A stretch of DNA of 64,000 nt from JAIYDQ01 sp034408855. Its GTDB lineage: Bacteria; Planctomycetota; Planctomycetia; Pirellulales; Pirellulaceae. The position numbers and the translations under genes were made by a program. Below the pieces are notes generated by a model. That model saw only the letters and a list, made by a program, of their open reading frames with translations, was not told the DNA's origin and did no database searches. This document shows, in pieces, positions 61,193 to 64,000 of the stretch (positions are counted from its first letter, which is position 1; every line of letters begins with the position of its first letter). The stretch is from positions 1 through 64,000 of the forward strand of contig JAWXCK010000055.1 of assembly GCA_034408855.1 (NCBI GenBank). Direction: 5' to 3'.

Positions 61193-61511
61193 CTTCGTTA
61201 TTATAGTGCCGTTGGCACGTGAAATCGCAAACGGGACAAGGACACCAAGGAGCGGACACCAAGAGGCGCAGCCGTATTTTTTGACGGGTGGTTTGGCAAT
61301 AGGAGGTCGTATTTGTGGGTGTCCCCAGGGTTCGATGCCAGGGTTCGATGTTTGGATTCTGTTTCATTGAATGTCGCAAAATAACCTAAATATAGCGACG
61401 AGACTTGATTGTCGTCGGGTTTCCGAACAATTAGAATGAATCGCGATACTGTCGACAGGTAGCTAAAGCAATTCTTTGATCAGTCACAGCTCTATTGAAC
61501 GGGGACAGAAA

Positions 61512-64000
61512 ATGAGGCAATGGGCATTCAAGCGTTACCGAGTCCGGGTGTTACGGCGCGCTCGCTTTCTTGGCCTGTTGCTCGGATGCGCGGTCACTCA
61601 ACAAGAACTCTTCGCGCAAACCAACGTTTATTGGAATAACACCACGGTCAACGCTAGAAATTGGGCGGGGATCAATGGAAACGGAAATGGACTATGGCGT
61701 ACAACTCCATCCGGCGGAACGTTTCAGGTTGGCACGACGATCAATGACATTGCCAACTTTAATTCTGATTTGGCTTCGACCGGTACACAGGACGTTTACA
61801 CTGGCGACGGGCAAGCCGCGTATGGAATTATCTTCGGAGTCGGTGCAACGGCGACGGGACCGTTTCGGATTCGGGCTAGCTTCAATGCCAACACGACTCG
61901 AACGTTCACGATCGGTGCGGGCGGCATCACGGTCAATTCGACTGTTCAAGGTGTCAGCTTCAACACGACCGATGTTAACACTGGAACTCCGACCGGCCAA
62001 CTCAATACCGTTCTTCAGGCAAGCCAGAATTGGACGAATCACTCGGCGAAACCTTTGACGTTCAGCGGACGCTTAGTCGGAGCTGACAACGTGAGTCTTA
62101 CCAAAGCCGGAACCGGAACGCTCGTGTTGGGGAATGACAATCAGACAGTGACCGTTGGTACGACGAGCGGGTTTCGAGGTCGACTGAATATCAATGAAGG
62201 ATTGGTTATGGCTGATCATAACAACGCGCTCGGTGTACGCGATCCGCTGACGTCGGCTCTATCGTCAGCCGCGATCGGTCCATTGAAGTCCGACACTGTG
62301 ATTGCATCCGGTGCGACTCTCGATACGAACAATCGCCAACTCGGAAACGAATTTATTTCTGTATCGGGTTCGGGAATCAACGGCAACGGCGCCATTGTCA
62401 ATAACAATAGTTCGGCCGTCGTCACGAATACGCTTGGCCAAGTTCGAATGTTAGGAAATACGACGTTCGGTGGGACGGGCTACTGGGATATCAGTCCATT
62501 GGCCAGTCAACGTGGAAAACTTTTTCAAGATGGATTCACGCTGACCAAACGTGGTTCCAATTACATGGGGTTCACCAATACGGATGTCGTTGGCGGCGGA
62601 AACATCGATATCCAAAATGGAAGAATAACGATGTTTAGAGCAACCAATATCGATGGTGCGGGAACGATCACTGTCGGTTCTGCCGCGTCGCTTGGTTTTC
62701 AAGACTATACAGGCAATTTTACGCGTGATATCGTTTTCAATGGAGGAAGTTTGGTTTCGACGACTAGTGGAACTTCGACTATCAATTCCAACGTTACGTT
62801 TAACGGTCAGTCGAATCTCTTCATCAACAGTACGAGCGTCGGCCCAGGACGTGGCGCGACAACTAATTTGGCAGGGCCAGTTCGAGCCAATTCTTATCTC
62901 CATAAATATGGCAACGGCGTTTTAGGACTGAATTTGGACACGGGATTAGGTTCAGCCAGTATCAAACTTTTAGAGGGTGGTATCGACATCATCAACACGG
63001 TCCCCGCCAACGCTTTCATCGACGTCTATCCGGTTTATCCGTCAACGAGTCTAGGAGGCGAAGGTCGAATAACCGGTGTTGTCGACGTCCATGAATTTTC
63101 CGATTTCAGTCTATACTTTGATCCGACAACAACGGGTCCAACAGAGCACCTTCGAGTTGGAAATCTTTTCCTCAATAACGTGATTGCGAAAGTCGTACCT
63201 TTGACGCCAATCGCAAGCGGCTCCGGCATAGTCGTTTTTGAATCGGATAATAACAATATTGTCGCCTCGCAGTTTCAATACAATGGCCGAGGTTCGTTGA
63301 GCACCAACGGAAACAAACTTTTCTTGGACTACCAAACGGGAAGTCTTGTGTGGCGTGGCAACGACGTTGCGAATCCATCGAAATGGGATACTTTGACCAC
63401 GACCAATTGGACGAATACTTCGACATCGGCTAGTGATCTGTTTTACGAAGGTGACATCGTCACCTTTGACGACTCGGTTGGCGGAGGTTCATCGATCGTC
63501 CGTCCAAATGGAGTCGTCACCGCATCGGGAATGACGCTGAATAATTCTGCCGTCAATTACACCTTTACTCCCGCCACGACATCGAGCCGAATTGTGTTAA
63601 ACGGAACGGGATTGGTGAAATCGGGAACGGGTACCGCGAATTTCCAGACGATTGTTGGCGGATTGGGACACGGTTTTTCAAGCACCGATGTCCAAGCGGG
63701 AATTCTCGATTTCACTTCCTCCGGGACTGGAAGTGCAGTCAAATCCGACATCGGACCGATTACGATTCATTCGGGAGGCATGGTGCGGAACAATCTCAAT
63801 GTCACTGACGTCGGCATTGGCGAAAATCCAGTCACAGTCCAGGCCGGTGGCGTTTATGAACTGACTCGCGGGGCGGTTCCCAACGGAACGAGCACGACGC
63901 CTGGCACCATCGCGATCCGAAGTTCCTTTAGCGGAGCTGGCGACGTGCGATTGAACGGAGTGCAACAAAGCGGTTTCAACGACTCGTTCGGCGCATACAC
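61512..64000 (+). CDS. Large exported autotransporter-repeat protein (5' part, runs off the window)
   Basis: 829 codons are open from ATG 61512 to the window edge with no stop. A basic N-terminus and signal peptide (RFLGLLLGCAVTQQELFA) are followed by beta-helix modules. Autotransporter-associated beta-strand (PATR) units include SLTKAGTGTLVLGNDNQ (about residue 197) and LVKSGTGTANFQ (about 700). Modules beginning VYWNNTTVNARNW and LVWRGNDVANPSKWDTLTT, each followed by NW and a GDIVTFDDS-type strand, repeat along the chain. Such planctomycete proteins have no known cargo role; adhesion or matrix formation is usually assumed. The C-terminus, and with it any anchor, lies outside. Confidence 0.85.
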   Translation, partial: MRQWAFKRYRVRVLRRARFLGLLLGCAVTQQELFAQTNVYWNNTTVNARNWAGINGNGNGLWRTTPSGGTFQVGTTINDIANFNSDLASTGTQDVYTGDGQAAYGIIFGVGATATGPFRIRASFNANTTRTFTIGAGGITVNSTVQGVSFNTTDVNTGTPTGQLNTVLQASQNWTNHSAKPLTFSGRLVGADNVSLTKAGTGTLVLGNDNQTVTVGTTSGFRGRLNINEGLVMADHNNALGVRDPLTSALSSAAIGPLKSDTVIASGATLDTNNRQLGNEFISVSGSGINGNGAIVNNNSSAVVTNTLGQVRMLGNTTFGGTGYWDISPLASQRGKLFQDGFTLTKRGSNYMGFTNTDVVGGGNIDIQNGRITMFRATNIDGAGTITVGSAASLGFQDYTGNFTRDIVFNGGSLVSTTSGTSTINSNVTFNGQSNLFINSTSVGPGRGATTNLAGPVRANSYLHKYGNGVLGLNLDTGLGSASIKLLEGGIDIINTVPANAFIDVYPVYPSTSLGGEGRITGVVDVHEFSDFSLYFDPTTTGPTEHLRVGNLFLNNVIAKVVPLTPIASGSGIVVFESDNNNIVASQFQYNGRGSLSTNGNKLFLDYQTGSLVWRGNDVANPSKWDTLTTTNWTNTSTSASDLFYEGDIVTFDDSVGGGSSIVRPNGVVTASGMTLNNSAVNYTFTPATTSSRIVLNGTGLVKSGTGTANFQTIVGGLGHGFSSTDVQAGILDFTSSGTGSAVKSDIGPITIHSGGMVRNNLNVTDVGIGENPVTVQAGGVYELTRGAVPNGTSTTPGTIAIRSSFSGAGDVRLNGVQQSGFNDSFGAY

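Larger units (their letters stand above)
60702..61511. other. Long repeat-rich gap without a gene
   Basis: About 800 bases. It holds a single arm of family C (60893-60930), a palindrome around GGTGTCGGACACC (60958-60980), a large GC-rich hairpin (61146-61192), and a diverged direct repeat: TTTGACGGGTGATTTGGCAA near 60807 and TTTGACGGGTGGTTTGGCAA near 61278. These look like remnants of successive palindromic insertions. No open frame is gene-like. Confidence 0.65.

Noticed and set aside
61321..61350. Two GGTTCGAT motifs that resemble the T-arm of a tRNA
   Set aside because: No acceptor or anticodon stem can be built around them; they are a small direct duplication.

Overview
The window looks like the chromosome of a planctomycete, probably of the Pirellulaceae type with mid-range GC. 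The signs are an arylsulfatase with HEAT repeats, a MoxR/DUF58/double-vWA operon, a 1,650-residue exported protein with the N-terminal LEDRRLMA-type planctomycete extracellular motif, a second very large exported protein with autotransporter-associated repeats running off the right edge, a TatC and an L17 with lineage-type insertions, and an alpha ribosomal operon without rpsD. This is inference from gene content; no rRNA was seen. I found no tRNA, CRISPR array, prophage or intact insertion sequence.

Layout. 1-2004: poorly coding left edge, then a small nucleotidyltransferase pair (toxin-antitoxin-like) and a zinc-ribbon membrane protein. 2607-4175: a primary-type sigma factor. 4339-6282: a sulfatase. 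6343-13169: a four-gene MoxR operon whose last three genes overlap. 14391-19343: a giant metzincin-like exported protein with a C-terminal dockerin-like end. 19541-23770: a divergent type III polyketide synthase locus, with methyltransferase, FAD oxidoreductase and PKS on the plus strand, and on the minus strand a second methyltransferase coupled to a minigene that encodes only the C-terminal half of a YceI fold. 23788-25877: leuD and leuC. 26133-30062: dgt-like dNTPase and a short UvrA. 30385-32269: argB-argF. 33139-40322: housekeeping and metabolic genes (a GATase lacking its nucleophile, a FabH-like enzyme, fumC, a TPR/glycosyltransferase-like protein, tsaC/sua5, class II DAHP synthase). 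40336-44674: PQQ-like propeller, tatC, lnt. 44851-51275, minus strand: rpsM-rpsK-rpoA-rplQ followed closely by tyrA and purL. 51638-60701: small SnoaL-like protein, EEP-family exported hydrolase, glycosyltransferase, queA, Nudix protein, RlmM-like methyltransferase, infA, alpha-keto acid decarboxylase and a GH43-like secreted protein. 61512-end: the partial autotransporter-repeat protein.

How the genes work together. Amino-acid synthesis is represented by leuCD, argB/argF, DAHP synthase and tyrA, purine synthesis by purL, and envelope biogenesis by lnt and tatC. Gene expression is covered by the sigma factor, RpoA, S11, S13, L17, IF-1, QueA and threonylcarbamoyl-AMP synthase. The locus with the best chance of being a little-described system is the divergent PKS cluster at 19541-23770. 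All adjacent plus-strand genes there are joined by ATGA overlaps, as is the minus-strand pair, which suggests a dedicated pathway for a methylated, oxidised polyketide lipid with a small lipid-binding helper.

Many intergenic gaps carry palindromic repeats from a handful of families (called A to G here). They sit mostly between convergent genes or between transcription units and are probably mobile hairpin elements that may act as transcription terminators.
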